From assembly GCF_900639985.1 (NCBI RefSeq), contig NZ_CAAAIM010000001.1, positions 496,001 to 560,000 on the forward strand: 64,000 bases of DNA. The letters run 5' to 3'. Below are positions 10,946 through 20,075 of the stretch, piece by piece. Below the pieces are notes generated by a model. The model made no database searches. It worked only from the letters and a program-made list of their open reading frames with translations, and was not told the origin of the DNA. The DNA comes from Legionella rowbothamii (lineage in GTDB: Bacteria > Pseudomonadota > Gammaproteobacteria > Legionellales > Legionellaceae). The translations under genes and the position numbers were made by a program. Every line of letters starts with the position of its first letter. The stretch's first letter is position 1.

Positions 10946-11683
10946 CTACATTCTTGGGGTTGGGCTATTATCGTTAGAATTATCATCGGAATGCCTATCC
11001 CCCCCAAACAGCGCAGAATATATAGTCTTAAATATACTAAAAGGGCTACTTGATAGTTCAGGTTCTTTTGTTTCTTGAGGTTGTTGGTTTGTTAAATAAA
11101 ACTTAAATACTTTTAATTGCTCTTTAAATTCTGTGAATGCTACAAAATCATTTGAAGATAAGGGTAACCCAGCCTCATCTTTACCTTGAGATTTATGAAG
11201 ATAGGTGAGTAGCGAATCACGATCGTATACTTTTCCTTTCGACGTAATAACGGGGTTTTTAATCAATTCATGGCTTATTGGGCATAAAAACAATGCAGGC
11301 TTTTCTGGAAGTATTCCTCCTTGATGGACAATTTTCCTAACTTGCTGAATAAAATCTTCTTTCTTTTTTACATACTCTTCTTTACGTTGCGTAAATTCTT
11401 TAATAATCCCTAATAACTCAGGAAAATCCTTAAGATCCTTTGCTTTTAATTCCTTACGCGTTAGGGGATCTTCTTTTTTTGTTGCTAAGCTAGTATGAAT
11501 AGACGCCTCATCATAAACCTTTCCATCAGGAGTAATAACCGGCTTCTTCATGAAGTCACCGCTAATTGGGCAAAGAAGCATAGATGGTGAGTTTTCAGGG
11601 TGAGTTGATTGGGCCTCCTGGACAGCCTCTTGGAGATACGTTGTTTTAGATGACATTTGATTACTCTTAGGCGCAAAAGACAT
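10946..11683 (-). CDS. lubX: LubX-like effector with two U-box domains (E3 ubiquitin ligase)
   Basis: Predicted secreted E3 ubiquitin ligase that would act with host E2 enzymes. Two U-boxes are visible: the first around residues 35-105 (LLCPISGDFMKKPVITPDG, then KVYDEASI) and the second around 130-200 (LFLCPISHELIKNPVI, then KVYDRDSL). As in other U-boxes, there are no zinc ligands. From memory the protein matches L. pneumophila LubX closely along its length, including the N-terminal YLQEA and ATKKEDP segments. LubX ubiquitinates host Clk1 and the effector SidH. The frame is open to 11749, but ATG 11683 has AAGG upstream and gives 245 residues, near the LubX length; ATG 11656 is another possibility. 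The polar Ser/Asn/Asp-rich tail fits a Dot/Icm signal. A possible PmrA box lies upstream. Confidence 0.92.
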   Translation of the reverse strand: MSFAPKSNQMSSKTTYLQEAVQEAQSTHPENSPSMLLCPISGDFMKKPVITPDGKVYDEASIHTSLATKKEDPLTRKELKAKDLKDFPELLGIIKEFTQRKEEYVKKKEDFIQQVRKIVHQGGILPEKPALFLCPISHELIKNPVITSKGKVYDRDSLLTYLHKSQGKDEAGLPLSSNDFVAFTEFKEQLKVFKFYLTNQQPQETKEPELSSSPFSIFKTIYSALFGGDRHSDDNSNDNSPTPRM

Positions 11684-11759
11684 AATGGCATACCTTATAC
11701 AATAAGCCTTCACCGATATGCAACTATGGTCCTTGTGAACACTTACCAATTAAATTATC

Positions 11760-11776
11760 GTTAAGTTTAATTTAAG
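11760..11776 (-). promoter_or_regulatory. Possible PmrA-type operator upstream of the lubX-like gene
   Basis: On the minus strand the sequence reads CTTAAATTAAACTTAAC: two CTTAA half-sites whose starts are 11 bases apart, the spacing of PmrA boxes. It lies about 77 bases before the chosen start of the U-box gene. PmrA is known to activate many Legionella effector genes. The region is AT-rich, so chance is a real alternative. Confidence 0.35.
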
Positions 11777-11789
11777 TTTTATTTATTGT

Positions 11790-12962
11790 CTATTTTTTAT
11801 CCTCTTCACTATGCAAAAGACAGTTCATTGCATGTTTTGCAATCATATATTCTTCATTCGTAGGAATAACACCAACATAGACCCCACTATTTGGAGTGCT
11901 TATCATGAAATGATTACTAAGATTTGCTTCTTCGTCCAGGCGCACACCAAGCCAATGCAAGCGCTCACACACTTTTTTTCTCACTACAGCTGAATTTTCA
12001 CCAATGCCCGCTGTGAAAATAATCGCGTCACATCCCTGTAATACAGAAAGTAGCTTACCCACTTCCTCAGCCACACGGTAACTAAATAAATCAATCGCTT
12101 CAATAGCTCGTGGATCAGGATTAAGCTCTAAATCTTGGATGTCTGAGCTAATTCCAGAAACACCAAGTAACCCAGACTTATAATACAAAAGATCATTTAC
12201 CTCGTTCACTGTATACATTTTTTCTTGCTGCAAATACAGCAGAACTCCAGGATCAATGGTTCCACAACGAGACCCCATCATCAAGCCATCTAAAGCAGTA
12301 AACCCCATGGAGGAGGCCATACTTTTACCCTGATGCATGGCGCAAAGACTTGCACCATTGCCCAAATGCGCGGCAATGACTTTCGAGCCAATCGTCTTGG
12401 GTAATACTGAAGCGATGTATTCATAAGAAATCCCATGGAATCCATAACGAACAATTCCTTCCGCAGTCAATTCTCGGGGAATAGCAAATAGAGTTGCCAA
12501 CTTTTCTTGTGTATGATGAAAGCTCGTATCAAAACACGCAATTTGTGGCAAAGTGGGATACAGTTTACTAATGCTCTTGATGGCTGTCACATTCAGTGGT
12601 TGATGTAAAGGGGCCAACGGGGTTAGCGAATCAATTTGAGTGGTAATCTTTTCATTAATTAAACAGGGTTCATGGAACATATTGCCTCCATGCACCACAC
12701 GATGTCCTACGGCACTTAAAACAAAACGGTGGGGGAGACCGCTAAACCAATCAAATAAGTGTGCTAAGGAGGATTCATATCCAGGAAATGACACTGACTC
12801 CTTGATAATTTGCCCATGCTGGGGACTATAAGCAACAAATTGAGGTTTATCAAATATAGCCCCAATCTTACCCTGATAAAGTAATTTTAAATCAGCGCAG
12901 GTATACAATGCGAATTTAATGCTGGATGAGCCTGCATTAAGAACCAAAATCGCCTTATCCAT
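11790..12962 (-). CDS. ackA: Acetate kinase
   Basis: Interconverts acetyl phosphate + ADP and acetate + ATP (acetate/propionate kinase family), 390 residues from ATG 12962. Visible motifs are the N-terminal NAGSSSIKF, the GFHGISYEY signature, the phosphate-binding HLGNGASLCA and a late TAGIGENS. The frame is open 46 codons further upstream inside the preceding gene, but those residues have no family match. ATG 12962 follows the stop of the phosphotransacetylase gene by one base, so the pair is a translationally coupled operon for the Pta-AckA pathway. No clear terminator was seen before the next gene. Confidence 0.96.
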   Translation of the reverse strand: MDKAILVLNAGSSSIKFALYTCADLKLLYQGKIGAIFDKPQFVAYSPQHGQIIKESVSFPGYESSLAHLFDWFSGLPHRFVLSAVGHRVVHGGNMFHEPCLINEKITTQIDSLTPLAPLHQPLNVTAIKSISKLYPTLPQIACFDTSFHHTQEKLATLFAIPRELTAEGIVRYGFHGISYEYIASVLPKTIGSKVIAAHLGNGASLCAMHQGKSMASSMGFTALDGLMMGSRCGTIDPGVLLYLQQEKMYTVNEVNDLLYYKSGLLGVSGISSDIQDLELNPDPRAIEAIDLFSYRVAEEVGKLLSVLQGCDAIIFTAGIGENSAVVRKKVCERLHWLGVRLDEEANLSNHFMISTPNSGVYVGVIPTNEEYMIAKHAMNCLLHSEEDKK

Positions 12963-12963
12963 G

Positions 12964-14361
12964 CTATTGAACTCCCTCCGTTTTTCTACGAACATAGAGT
13001 AATCCCATAATGCAGGAGGCTTTACGCGATAACTCACCACTACCACGGCTAGTAAGAATAATTGGTACGCGAGCTCCCATGACAATTCCCGCAGCCTCAA
13101 CTCCAGAAAGGTACGTCATTTGCTTGTAGAGCATATTTCCAGATTCCACATCAGGCACTACCAAAATATCAGCATTTCCCGCAACTGGCGAATAAATTCC
13201 TTTCTCTCGTGCAGAATCAATAGAAATAGCATTATCAAATGCTAAAGGTCCATCAAGAACCCCTCCTTTAATTTGGCCGCGTTCAGCCATTTTACATAAG
13301 GCGGTGGCATCAAGGGTTGAGGGAATTTTTTCATTAACTGTTTCTACAGCAGAAAGAATAGCCACATTGGGTACCCCAAAACCTAAGGTACTAAATAAAT
13401 CAATTGCATTTTGTACAATATCACATTTATCTTTTAAATTTGGGAATAAATTAATTGCTGCATCGGTTAAAAAGATTGGCTTCGGATAATTGGGTACATC
13501 CATGCAAAAAACATGACTCATACGCCGCGCCGTGCGCAACCCCCCTTTCTTACTTACGATAGAAGTCATCAGCTCCTCAGTATGGAGTTTGCCTTTCATA
13601 ATAGCTTCAACCAAACATTTTTGCGCCATTTCCACCGCTTTTTCCGCAGCTTCATTACTATGCATTGTGGAAACAATTTCATAATCAGAAATATCTAGAT
13701 TAGCTTCCTTTGCAGCCTCTAGGATTTTTTGTTTCGGGCCAATTAATATGGGAGTAATCAAACCATCTTGGGCGGCACTAATTGCCCCTGTTAATGAAAG
13801 AACATCAACGGGATGCACTACTGCGGTAATTAAAGGTTTATATTGGTTTTTTACTGCAATTAAGTCTTGATACCAGTGGGCCTTTTCCTCTTTAAATTCA
13901 ACTTCAGGCAGTACCATTCGTTTTCTTTTTATTTTTTCCGTAGGTGCAATAACTTTAGCATAACCGCTAATCACTGTTTTCCCTTGTTGATTTACGCAAA
14001 GGCAATCCAGTACCACAATATTTTTATCCGGAATCTTATCAGTAACAATCAACGTTACGGTGATGCTATCACCAATAGCAACTGGCGTTTCGAACTTTAA
14101 AGTTTGTTCTAAATAGATGGTTCCAGGTCCTGGTAGCTCCGTCCCTAACACAGTGGATAATAATGATGCGCCCCACATACCATGCCCAACGATTTTATGA
14201 AACATGTCCGTTTTAGCATATTCAGCATCAACATGCGCTGGATTCACATCCCCTGACATCACCGCAAAAAGCTCCACATCTTTTTGCGTTAAAGTTCGTT
14301 TTAAGGAGGCAGAATCACCAATAACAATCTCTTCAAAAACACGATTTTCAATGTAGGCCAT
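12964..14361 (-). CDS. MaoC hydratase-like / phosphate acetyl(butyryl)transferase fusion
   Basis: A two-domain protein of 465 residues. The N-terminal part (about 1-140) is a MaoC-type hot-dog domain with the D-x-N-P-x-H motif (GDVNPAHVD), typical of R-specific enoyl-CoA hydratases. The C-terminal part (about 160-465) is a phosphate acetyl/butyryl transferase (PTA/PTB) that would make acyl phosphate from acyl-CoA for the acetate kinase encoded one base downstream. The frame is open to 14394, but ATG 14361 has an AAGGA eight bases upstream and is a better start. Such fusions are annotated in proteobacteria as bifunctional enoyl-CoA hydratase/phosphate acetyltransferase. The physiological acyl group is not known from sequence; butyryl or acetyl are both plausible. 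Confidence 0.93.
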   Translation of the reverse strand: MAYIENRVFEEIVIGDSASLKRTLTQKDVELFAVMSGDVNPAHVDAEYAKTDMFHKIVGHGMWGASLLSTVLGTELPGPGTIYLEQTLKFETPVAIGDSITVTLIVTDKIPDKNIVVLDCLCVNQQGKTVISGYAKVIAPTEKIKRKRMVLPEVEFKEEKAHWYQDLIAVKNQYKPLITAVVHPVDVLSLTGAISAAQDGLITPILIGPKQKILEAAKEANLDISDYEIVSTMHSNEAAEKAVEMAQKCLVEAIMKGKLHTEELMTSIVSKKGGLRTARRMSHVFCMDVPNYPKPIFLTDAAINLFPNLKDKCDIVQNAIDLFSTLGFGVPNVAILSAVETVNEKIPSTLDATALCKMAERGQIKGGVLDGPLAFDNAISIDSAREKGIYSPVAGNADILVVPDVESGNMLYKQMTYLSGVEAAGIVMGARVPIILTSRGSGELSRKASCIMGLLYVRRKTEGVQ

Positions 14362-14515
14362 CCTTTTCGTCCTTATATCCTTAATGGGATTCATTTTTAA
14401 TTAAGTTTGATACATTAACCCTAATTGTCAAGCTGAATAAACCCTACCCCATTTGAGCAGAGTGGGTAATAAAGTGCTACATTTTAATAGAATGTATGGA
14501 TAAAGGATAAGCTCG

Positions 14516-15508
14516 ATGTATGCAATGATTTTGGAAAAACCCTTACAAAAACTAGTATATAAAGAAGTAGCTAAACCAATCCCTGCCCGAAACCAAGTAT
14601 TAATTAAAGTGAGTGCCTGTGGGATTTGCCGAACTGATTTGCACGTTGTCGACGGCGAATTAACTAACCCTAAATTACCGCTTATCCCCGGACACCAAAT
14701 CATAGGAACGATTGAAGACTTAGGCTCAGAGGTCACTGAATTTCAGGTTGGCCAACGAATTGGTGTCCCCTGGCTAGGAGGTAGCTGTGAAACCTGCCAA
14801 TTTTGTTTAACCGGGCGCGAAAACTTATGTAATCGAGCTCGCTTTACAGGTTACCAAATTGATGGTGGATTTGCAGAATACTGTGTTGCCAACCATCGCT
14901 TTTGTTTTCCTATACCTGAAGGCTACTCAGATTATCAAGCGGCACCATTATTTTGCGCGGGATTAATTGGTTACCGAGCTCTGTTAAAAACAGCACAAGC
15001 TGAGCATTTAGGGTTATATGGTTTTGGCGCGGCCGCACACATACTTATTCAGGTTGCATGCAAACAAGGGAGAACTGTTTATGCATTTACCAGCCCAGGA
15101 GATTATGCGGCCCAAGAATTCGCCTATCAATTAGGTGCCAATTGGGCCGGAGACTCAAATCAAACGCCCCCTCATCTTCTTGATGCCGCAATTATTTTTG
15201 CACCTGTTGGCGCCCTAGTTCCTATTGCCTTAAGCCACACAATTAAAGGTGGAATTGTGGTCTGTGCAGGAATTCACATGAGTGACATTCCTAGCTTTCC
15301 CTATGATATTCTCTGGGGAGAGCGCACCTTATGCTCTATTGCCAATCTAACTCGCAGCGACGGCAAAGAATTTTTATCTTTAGCGCCGACCATTCCTATA
15401 AAAACGGAAGTTCATACCTATCCCTTGATAAAAACTAATGAGGCACTTGATGATTTGCGCCACGGACGCTTTACCGGTGCAGCAGTGATAACTATGGGGC
15501 AGGTTTAG
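14516..15508 (+). CDS. Zinc-binding alcohol dehydrogenase family protein
   Basis: Medium-chain dehydrogenase of 330 residues. The catalytic zinc site is visible as CGICRTDLH (Cys and the downstream His) and GHQIIG (second His). The structural zinc loop is CETCQFCLTGRENLC, with four cysteines. The nucleotide-binding loop is GLYGFGAAAH rather than the usual GxGxxG with Gly-Gly, a variant seen in the zinc-binding alcohol dehydrogenase subfamily (adh_fam_2 type). It probably oxidises or reduces a small alcohol/aldehyde with NAD(P). The start is supported by AAGGA eight bases before ATG 14516. It is divergent from the pta-ack operon, with which it could share acetaldehyde/ethanol metabolism, an inference from position only. 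Confidence 0.92.
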   Translation: MYAMILEKPLQKLVYKEVAKPIPARNQVLIKVSACGICRTDLHVVDGELTNPKLPLIPGHQIIGTIEDLGSEVTEFQVGQRIGVPWLGGSCETCQFCLTGRENLCNRARFTGYQIDGGFAEYCVANHRFCFPIPEGYSDYQAAPLFCAGLIGYRALLKTAQAEHLGLYGFGAAAHILIQVACKQGRTVYAFTSPGDYAAQEFAYQLGANWAGDSNQTPPHLLDAAIIFAPVGALVPIALSHTIKGGIVVCAGIHMSDIPSFPYDILWGERTLCSIANLTRSDGKEFLSLAPTIPIKTEVHTYPLIKTNEALDDLRHGRFTGAAVITMGQV

Positions 15509-15523
15509 CCATTACTGACTGTA

Positions 15524-15543
15524 GCTGAGCTGTTAAGCCCAGC
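15524..15543. repeat. Palindrome related to the 4926 terminator
   Basis: Inverted repeat (GCTGAGCTGTTAAGCCCAGC) with one non-Watson-Crick position in the arms, 16 bases after the alcohol dehydrogenase stop. It is nearly identical to the hairpin at 4926-4945 (GCTGGGCT-GTAA-AGCCCAGC), so it is likely a copy of a repeated terminator-like element. It lies between convergent genes. Confidence 0.55.
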
Positions 15544-15603
15544 CTGCGTCTTGATAACTTCTTAAGTGATATTATTAATTATAAACAACCTAGCCCTGGG
15601 TTA

Positions 15604-17742
15604 TTATTGATTCATCATAATGCCACCAACTACTACAGCAGCACTAACTGTTGCAGTGAGTATTGTTCCTTTGTTATTCCATAAGGTATTGAAAAATGAA
15701 TACCCTGAGTTTTGGAGTGTCGCTTGATGCTCCACGTGTCCTTCGCTTGCCACTTCTTTTTGTTTCTTTAACTGACCACTAAGAAATGGACATTGAGTAA
15801 AAATTTGGGTTGAAAGGCGGTCTTTAACAACCCCTTGAGCAATTGGAGAAACTACCGCCCTTTCTATAGATTCAGAAGCAATTTCTAACTCTTGGGCCAA
15901 ATGTGGATTTAAGGCAGTAATTAGCGGCTCTAATCCAGCATTAATACCTCTAGAATGTTCTGATTGAGCACTAGTTAATGGGGATTTTTGTAACATACTG
16001 CCCGTAATATGCAAAACCTTTAGCGTAGCGCTTAATTCACGCAATTCATCTTGGGTCATACTCTCTAGAACTTCTTGGGTACTAACACCTGGTTTTGCAA
16101 ACAGAGCCAAGGCACTCTGTAACTTATCAAAGCCTAAACCTTGACGTAATACTTGGACTAATTTATTACAATACTCAAATTGTACACCACAGACCGGTTT
16201 GTTATCTGATATAGGCAACATTGAGGCTTCATAGACTAATAGGCCTAATAAATTCCCACCTTTTACCGGACCAAGACATTTTAAGAGAAGCTGCTCTAAA
16301 ATATTTTCTGCCTCATTCCCTAGAAATGCTTGTGGTAATAATTGCTCAAGAAGCATTTGCTCAGCAACCAGTTCAGCAGTAGATAAAATAGCAGCAACAT
16401 GTCCCCCTGATGAAAATGAAGGGGCAACTAAGATGCCATTAACTTTCGCATCAGTAAGTTCTTTTGCTGGAGAAATAATTGGAGCATCATCATATTCTCT
16501 GAAAATAGGTTGCCCATTGCTGTCTTTTAAATCAAACGCATAAGCGATGCCTTTTAAGTTATTTATAGTCACCTCAAATGGATTCGTAAAACGCAAAGGC
16601 AATACAGTCCGTTTACTTTTAGCCTGACTGACCCTCAATGGCTGTACCATTTCGGCTTGAAGAGCTCCAGTGAGAAAATCATCAATAACCGAAGGATCTT
16701 TTTTCATTAACTCATCGACACGTTTACTCATGGCCAAAAGGGAGCCATCAAGTAAAGGACGCGGATCAAAGTTATATTTTTGCAAATAATCAAAAATAAC
16801 ATACATCGCATTAAAAGCTTGATTTTGCATGAAAAGCCCCAAGCCATTAGTATTCTTTAAATATCCGGATTGCAGGATCTGCTGTTGTGTTTTGCGCTTT
16901 TCATAAAATCCACCCTCAGCAATTGCTGAAACACGAATGATCTCTTCAGTAATCCCCTGAGGCAAGATTTCTCCTGTCTCTGCATGTATTATCCACCCTA
17001 AAGGCGCATAATCAGTATTAGCTAAGCCAATAGCTAAACCATTTTCTTCGTGAGTATATTTCTTCTCATCATCCAGGCAAAACGATAATTTACTAATATC
17101 GCCGGTAATAGCTGATAATCCTTGCTCATCAAAAACATTCTTAAAAGGCATTCCTGATGTAGCCAATCGCTGATCTAAAAAAGCCCGATCTTTACTATTC
17201 ATTCCAGGAGGGCAAGCCAAATAAATAAATCCCTGTTTTTTTAATTCATATTTCATGGCACGCCCCACATTCCATATAGGTGCATGCAAAATATCCCAGA
17301 GACCTTGTTCTCCATAAACATGAGCTTTGTTTACATGAAGCAGGGGCTGAGCTCGTTCGTTTAATACTTTGGAGCGCCCTAAAGGTTGATGGCTTAAAAA
17401 CTCCAGTATATTTTCGGTCGATTGAGCATCCTCTTTAAAGAAAACCGCTGAATCATCCCCGCCTTTCGCGGGGCGTTCAATGGGGTTTTCTGCATAATTA
17501 AGGCGGGTCACTTGTTGTAATAATCCGCCACGCTGTCCTTGACCTAAATGGAAACGAATCAACAGGGCGCCAATATTTTTAAATCGTTCGGTAAATGCCT
17601 CAAGTGGAGTTAAACTTGAATCATCTGCATTATAGGAGTTATTTACAAATGATGAGTCGATAAATCGTGCACCTTGATAAGACAAGGTTACGCCATCATA
17701 ATTATTCTTACCTTCTAGCATCTGCTCATAAATCGTTGGCAT
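15604..17742 (-). CDS. Unknown 712-residue protein with a C-terminal membrane anchor
   Basis: No family was recognised. The protein is mainly soluble and begins MPTIYEQMLEGK. It mixes polar segments with a Gly/Ala-rich middle, and the segment GILVAPSFSSGGHVAAILS around residue 435 is strikingly hydrophobic. The last 20 residues form a single hydrophobic helix (ILTATVSAAVVVGGIMMNQ), the pattern of a tail-anchored protein. There is no signal peptide. It is flanked by convergent adh on one side and divergent DDAH on the other, so it is a single transcription unit. A candidate effector is possible because of its size, lack of bacterial family and tail anchor, but nothing proves secretion. Confidence 0.75.
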   Translation of the reverse strand: MPTIYEQMLEGKNNYDGVTLSYQGARFIDSSFVNNSYNADDSSLTPLEAFTERFKNIGALLIRFHLGQGQRGGLLQQVTRLNYAENPIERPAKGGDDSAVFFKEDAQSTENILEFLSHQPLGRSKVLNERAQPLLHVNKAHVYGEQGLWDILHAPIWNVGRAMKYELKKQGFIYLACPPGMNSKDRAFLDQRLATSGMPFKNVFDEQGLSAITGDISKLSFCLDDEKKYTHEENGLAIGLANTDYAPLGWIIHAETGEILPQGITEEIIRVSAIAEGGFYEKRKTQQQILQSGYLKNTNGLGLFMQNQAFNAMYVIFDYLQKYNFDPRPLLDGSLLAMSKRVDELMKKDPSVIDDFLTGALQAEMVQPLRVSQAKSKRTVLPLRFTNPFEVTINNLKGIAYAFDLKDSNGQPIFREYDDAPIISPAKELTDAKVNGILVAPSFSSGGHVAAILSTAELVAEQMLLEQLLPQAFLGNEAENILEQLLLKCLGPVKGGNLLGLLVYEASMLPISDNKPVCGVQFEYCNKLVQVLRQGLGFDKLQSALALFAKPGVSTQEVLESMTQDELRELSATLKVLHITGSMLQKSPLTSAQSEHSRGINAGLEPLITALNPHLAQELEIASESIERAVVSPIAQGVVKDRLSTQIFTQCPFLSGQLKKQKEVASEGHVEHQATLQNSGYSFFNTLWNNKGTILTATVSAAVVVGGIMMNQ

Positions 17743-17925
17743 AGTTCACTCACTCTAACTTAAGTCATTAACCCATGTTTTTTATATTTCTAAAGAACAC
17801 AAAAGGAAACAAATAAATTCGGATTGCATTATATCTGAGCAATATTAAGGGAAAATTAAATACCCTCTTGCTCTTAGACAAATGATTTGGGATTATTTAC
17901 AATCTAATAAGTAAAAAGGATTTTT

Positions 17926-18693
17926 ATGTTTCAACAAGCGATTGTACGTACACCGGCAGCTAGCTTAATTCATGGATTAACATCCGCCACTCACCTAGGT
18001 CAGCCCAATTACGCAAAAGCATTAGAGCAGCATCAAAATTACATTGCTGCGCTTATTCGTTGTGGTCTTGAAGTCACTGTCTTACCAGCCTTAGAAAAAT
18101 TTCCTGATTCCTGTTTTGTTGAAGACCCAGCCTTACTCACAGAAAAGGTGGCTATTCTCACTTGTCCGGGAGCTCCATCTCGTCAAGGTGAAGTTGCGTT
18201 CATTGAACCAGCAATCCAAGCATTTTATAAAGAAAGAATACGACAAATAGAAATGCCTGGAACCGTTGAGGGTGGCGATGTTTTACGCATCAATGATCAT
18301 TTTTACATCGGCTTATCAAAACGTACCAATGCCGATGGTGCGCGCCAACTAAGTACGATTTTAACCCAATATGGCTACAGCAGTTCCGTTATTGAACTTA
18401 AGCATTTCTTGCATTTAAAAACAGGAATTTCTTATCTTGGTAACAATCAAATATTGGTAAATGGTGAATTAATTAGTCACCCCGAACTTAGTCCCTACGA
18501 ACAAATCATCGTTGCCGATAATGAAGCCTATGCAGCGAATTGCATCCGCGTCAATGATACAGTCATCATGGCAGCTGGTTTTGATTTTTCTATTAAGACG
18601 GTACAAAGTCATGGGTTTAATGTCATTATTCTTGATATGAGTGAATTTCAAAAAATTGATGGTGGCTTAAGCTGTCTCTCCTTGAGATTTTGA
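17926..18693 (+). CDS. Dimethylarginine dimethylaminohydrolase (DDAH) family
   Basis: Predicted to hydrolyse methylated arginines (asymmetric dimethylarginine) to citrulline and methylamines; the same fold also covers arginine deiminase-like amidinohydrolases. The 255-residue length fits DDAH. Visible active-site elements are CFVEDPALL near residue 64, EGGDV near 118, the catalytic His in FLHLKTG near 163 and the nucleophile Cys250 in GGLSCLSLRF. The start has AAAAGGA five bases upstream. The stop overlaps the ATG of the following permease by one base (TGATG), so import and breakdown of a methylated or free arginine-like substrate may be coupled. In animals ADMA inhibits NO synthases, so a pathogen DDAH could matter in infection; that is speculation. 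Confidence 0.93.
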   Translation: MFQQAIVRTPAASLIHGLTSATHLGQPNYAKALEQHQNYIAALIRCGLEVTVLPALEKFPDSCFVEDPALLTEKVAILTCPGAPSRQGEVAFIEPAIQAFYKERIRQIEMPGTVEGGDVLRINDHFYIGLSKRTNADGARQLSTILTQYGYSSSVIELKHFLHLKTGISYLGNNQILVNGELISHPELSPYEQIIVADNEAYAANCIRVNDTVIMAAGFDFSIKTVQSHGFNVIILDMSEFQKIDGGLSCLSLRF

Positions 18694-20054
18694 TGGCTAA
18701 GTCACCGCTCACTGTACTGAGTTTAACGCTAATTACGGTAGGCTCGGTAGACAGTATCCGCAATCTTCCTGTCGCAGCCCTGGTAGGGCCTGACTTATTC
18801 CTATATTTTGTTTTAGCCTTCCTGTTCTTTTTATTTCCCTGTGCCCTTATCGCCTGCTGGTTTGTAAAACAATCACCTGAAGGAATTTACGGCTGGATAA
18901 AAACCAGTCTTGGTCAACAGACCGGTTTTCTAGCGATTTGGTTTCAATGGATGCAAAACCTTCTTATTTACCCTACTTTTTTTAGTTTTATTGCCGGAGC
19001 ATTTCTTTACTGTATTGATCCACAACTAACCCAACAAAAAAGCATTCTCTTTATTATCATTAATGGCCTTATTTGGGGCTTAACTTACTTCAATATCAGA
19101 GGCATTAATCTATCGCATCGCATAACTATTTTATGCACTTTATGCGGTTTATTAATCCCGTTTGTACTTATCTTGGTTATTGGCGTTTTATGGCTTATAA
19201 TGCACCCACAATCAATTCATCTCAGCACTCCCGCGCATCAAGAAACATGGACCTCATTAACGGCCATTATCCTATCGTTCTGTGGCATTGAAATTGCAGC
19301 GGTACATGCCCATGACAGTAAACCCGGAGTTTTTACAAAGGCCATCATGCTTTCCGTACTAATTATCTTTGCAACAATGCTTTTTGGCTCATTAACTTTA
19401 GCTATGCTTCTCTCGCCACAACAACTTAACTTTATCAGTGGCATTCCAGAATTATTTAAGCTGTTTTTTACTCAAATTCATCTTGAAAAAATTACCATCC
19501 TTATCAATGGACTTATTGTCATTGGGTGTATTGGCTGCGCAAATAGCTGGTTAAACTCCCCTTTAAAAGGGCTTTTATTTGCAAGCAAAGACATCACTAA
19601 AGCAGAACCAACTAAAACGAAAGTAACCCAGCTGTTGTGCATACAAGCCTTTGGCGTTTCATTGATTAGCACCCTATTCCTAATGCTTCCTTCGATTAAC
19701 GCCTCTTATTGGATTATGATTACTCTGGCAACTCAAATGTATTTGCTCATGTATGTGCTCATGTTTATTGGGGCAATCCGCTTATCCTGGAAACAAAAAT
19801 CATTGCACCGATGGGGTATTTTACTTACATCGCTAATGGGGTTAATTGGTATTGGAATTGTATTCACCGTGAGCTTCGCTCAACCACCCTCATTCAAACA
19901 GAACTCTCAGCTGCTCTATAGCCTATTGCTTGGTCTAAGCCTGCTTCTAATGGCCGGAACCTCTCTCTTGGGAAAAAATCTGCTTTATTATTCTCAGCTA
20001 CCTTATTTAAAAAACTGGCGCTGGAAGAAAGCGCCAGAAAATTCGTTGTTCTAA
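18693..20054 (+). CDS. APC-family amino-acid permease coupled to DDAH
   Basis: A 453-residue, roughly 12-helix transporter. It aligns by eye with the permease at 3546-4916: SVDSIRNLPVAA corresponds to AVDSLRTLPISA, and GFLAIWFQWMQNL to GFITIWLQWIYNV. It lacks part of the GG motif (here EGIYGWIK instead of GGLYVWVR), so it is a diverged paralogue. I use ATG 18693, which overlaps the DDAH stop by one base, rather than the TTG one codon earlier. Tight overlap with DDAH suggests the substrate is an arginine derivative or the product citrulline, but this is inference. The next gene begins 21 bases after its stop, probably in the same operon. Confidence 0.87.
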   Translation: MAKSPLTVLSLTLITVGSVDSIRNLPVAALVGPDLFLYFVLAFLFFLFPCALIACWFVKQSPEGIYGWIKTSLGQQTGFLAIWFQWMQNLLIYPTFFSFIAGAFLYCIDPQLTQQKSILFIIINGLIWGLTYFNIRGINLSHRITILCTLCGLLIPFVLILVIGVLWLIMHPQSIHLSTPAHQETWTSLTAIILSFCGIEIAAVHAHDSKPGVFTKAIMLSVLIIFATMLFGSLTLAMLLSPQQLNFISGIPELFKLFFTQIHLEKITILINGLIVIGCIGCANSWLNSPLKGLLFASKDITKAEPTKTKVTQLLCIQAFGVSLISTLFLMLPSINASYWIMITLATQMYLLMYVLMFIGAIRLSWKQKSLHRWGILLTSLMGLIGIGIVFTVSFAQPPSFKQNSQLLYSLLLGLSLLLMAGTSLLGKNLLYYSQLPYLKNWRWKKAPENSLF

Positions 20055-20075
20055 TGATCATTAAAGTGAGACAAG

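Noticed and set aside
14428..14736. Minus-strand 102-codon frame over the start of the alcohol dehydrogenase gene
   Set aside because: It is the antisense shadow of a well supported dehydrogenase with conserved zinc motifs.
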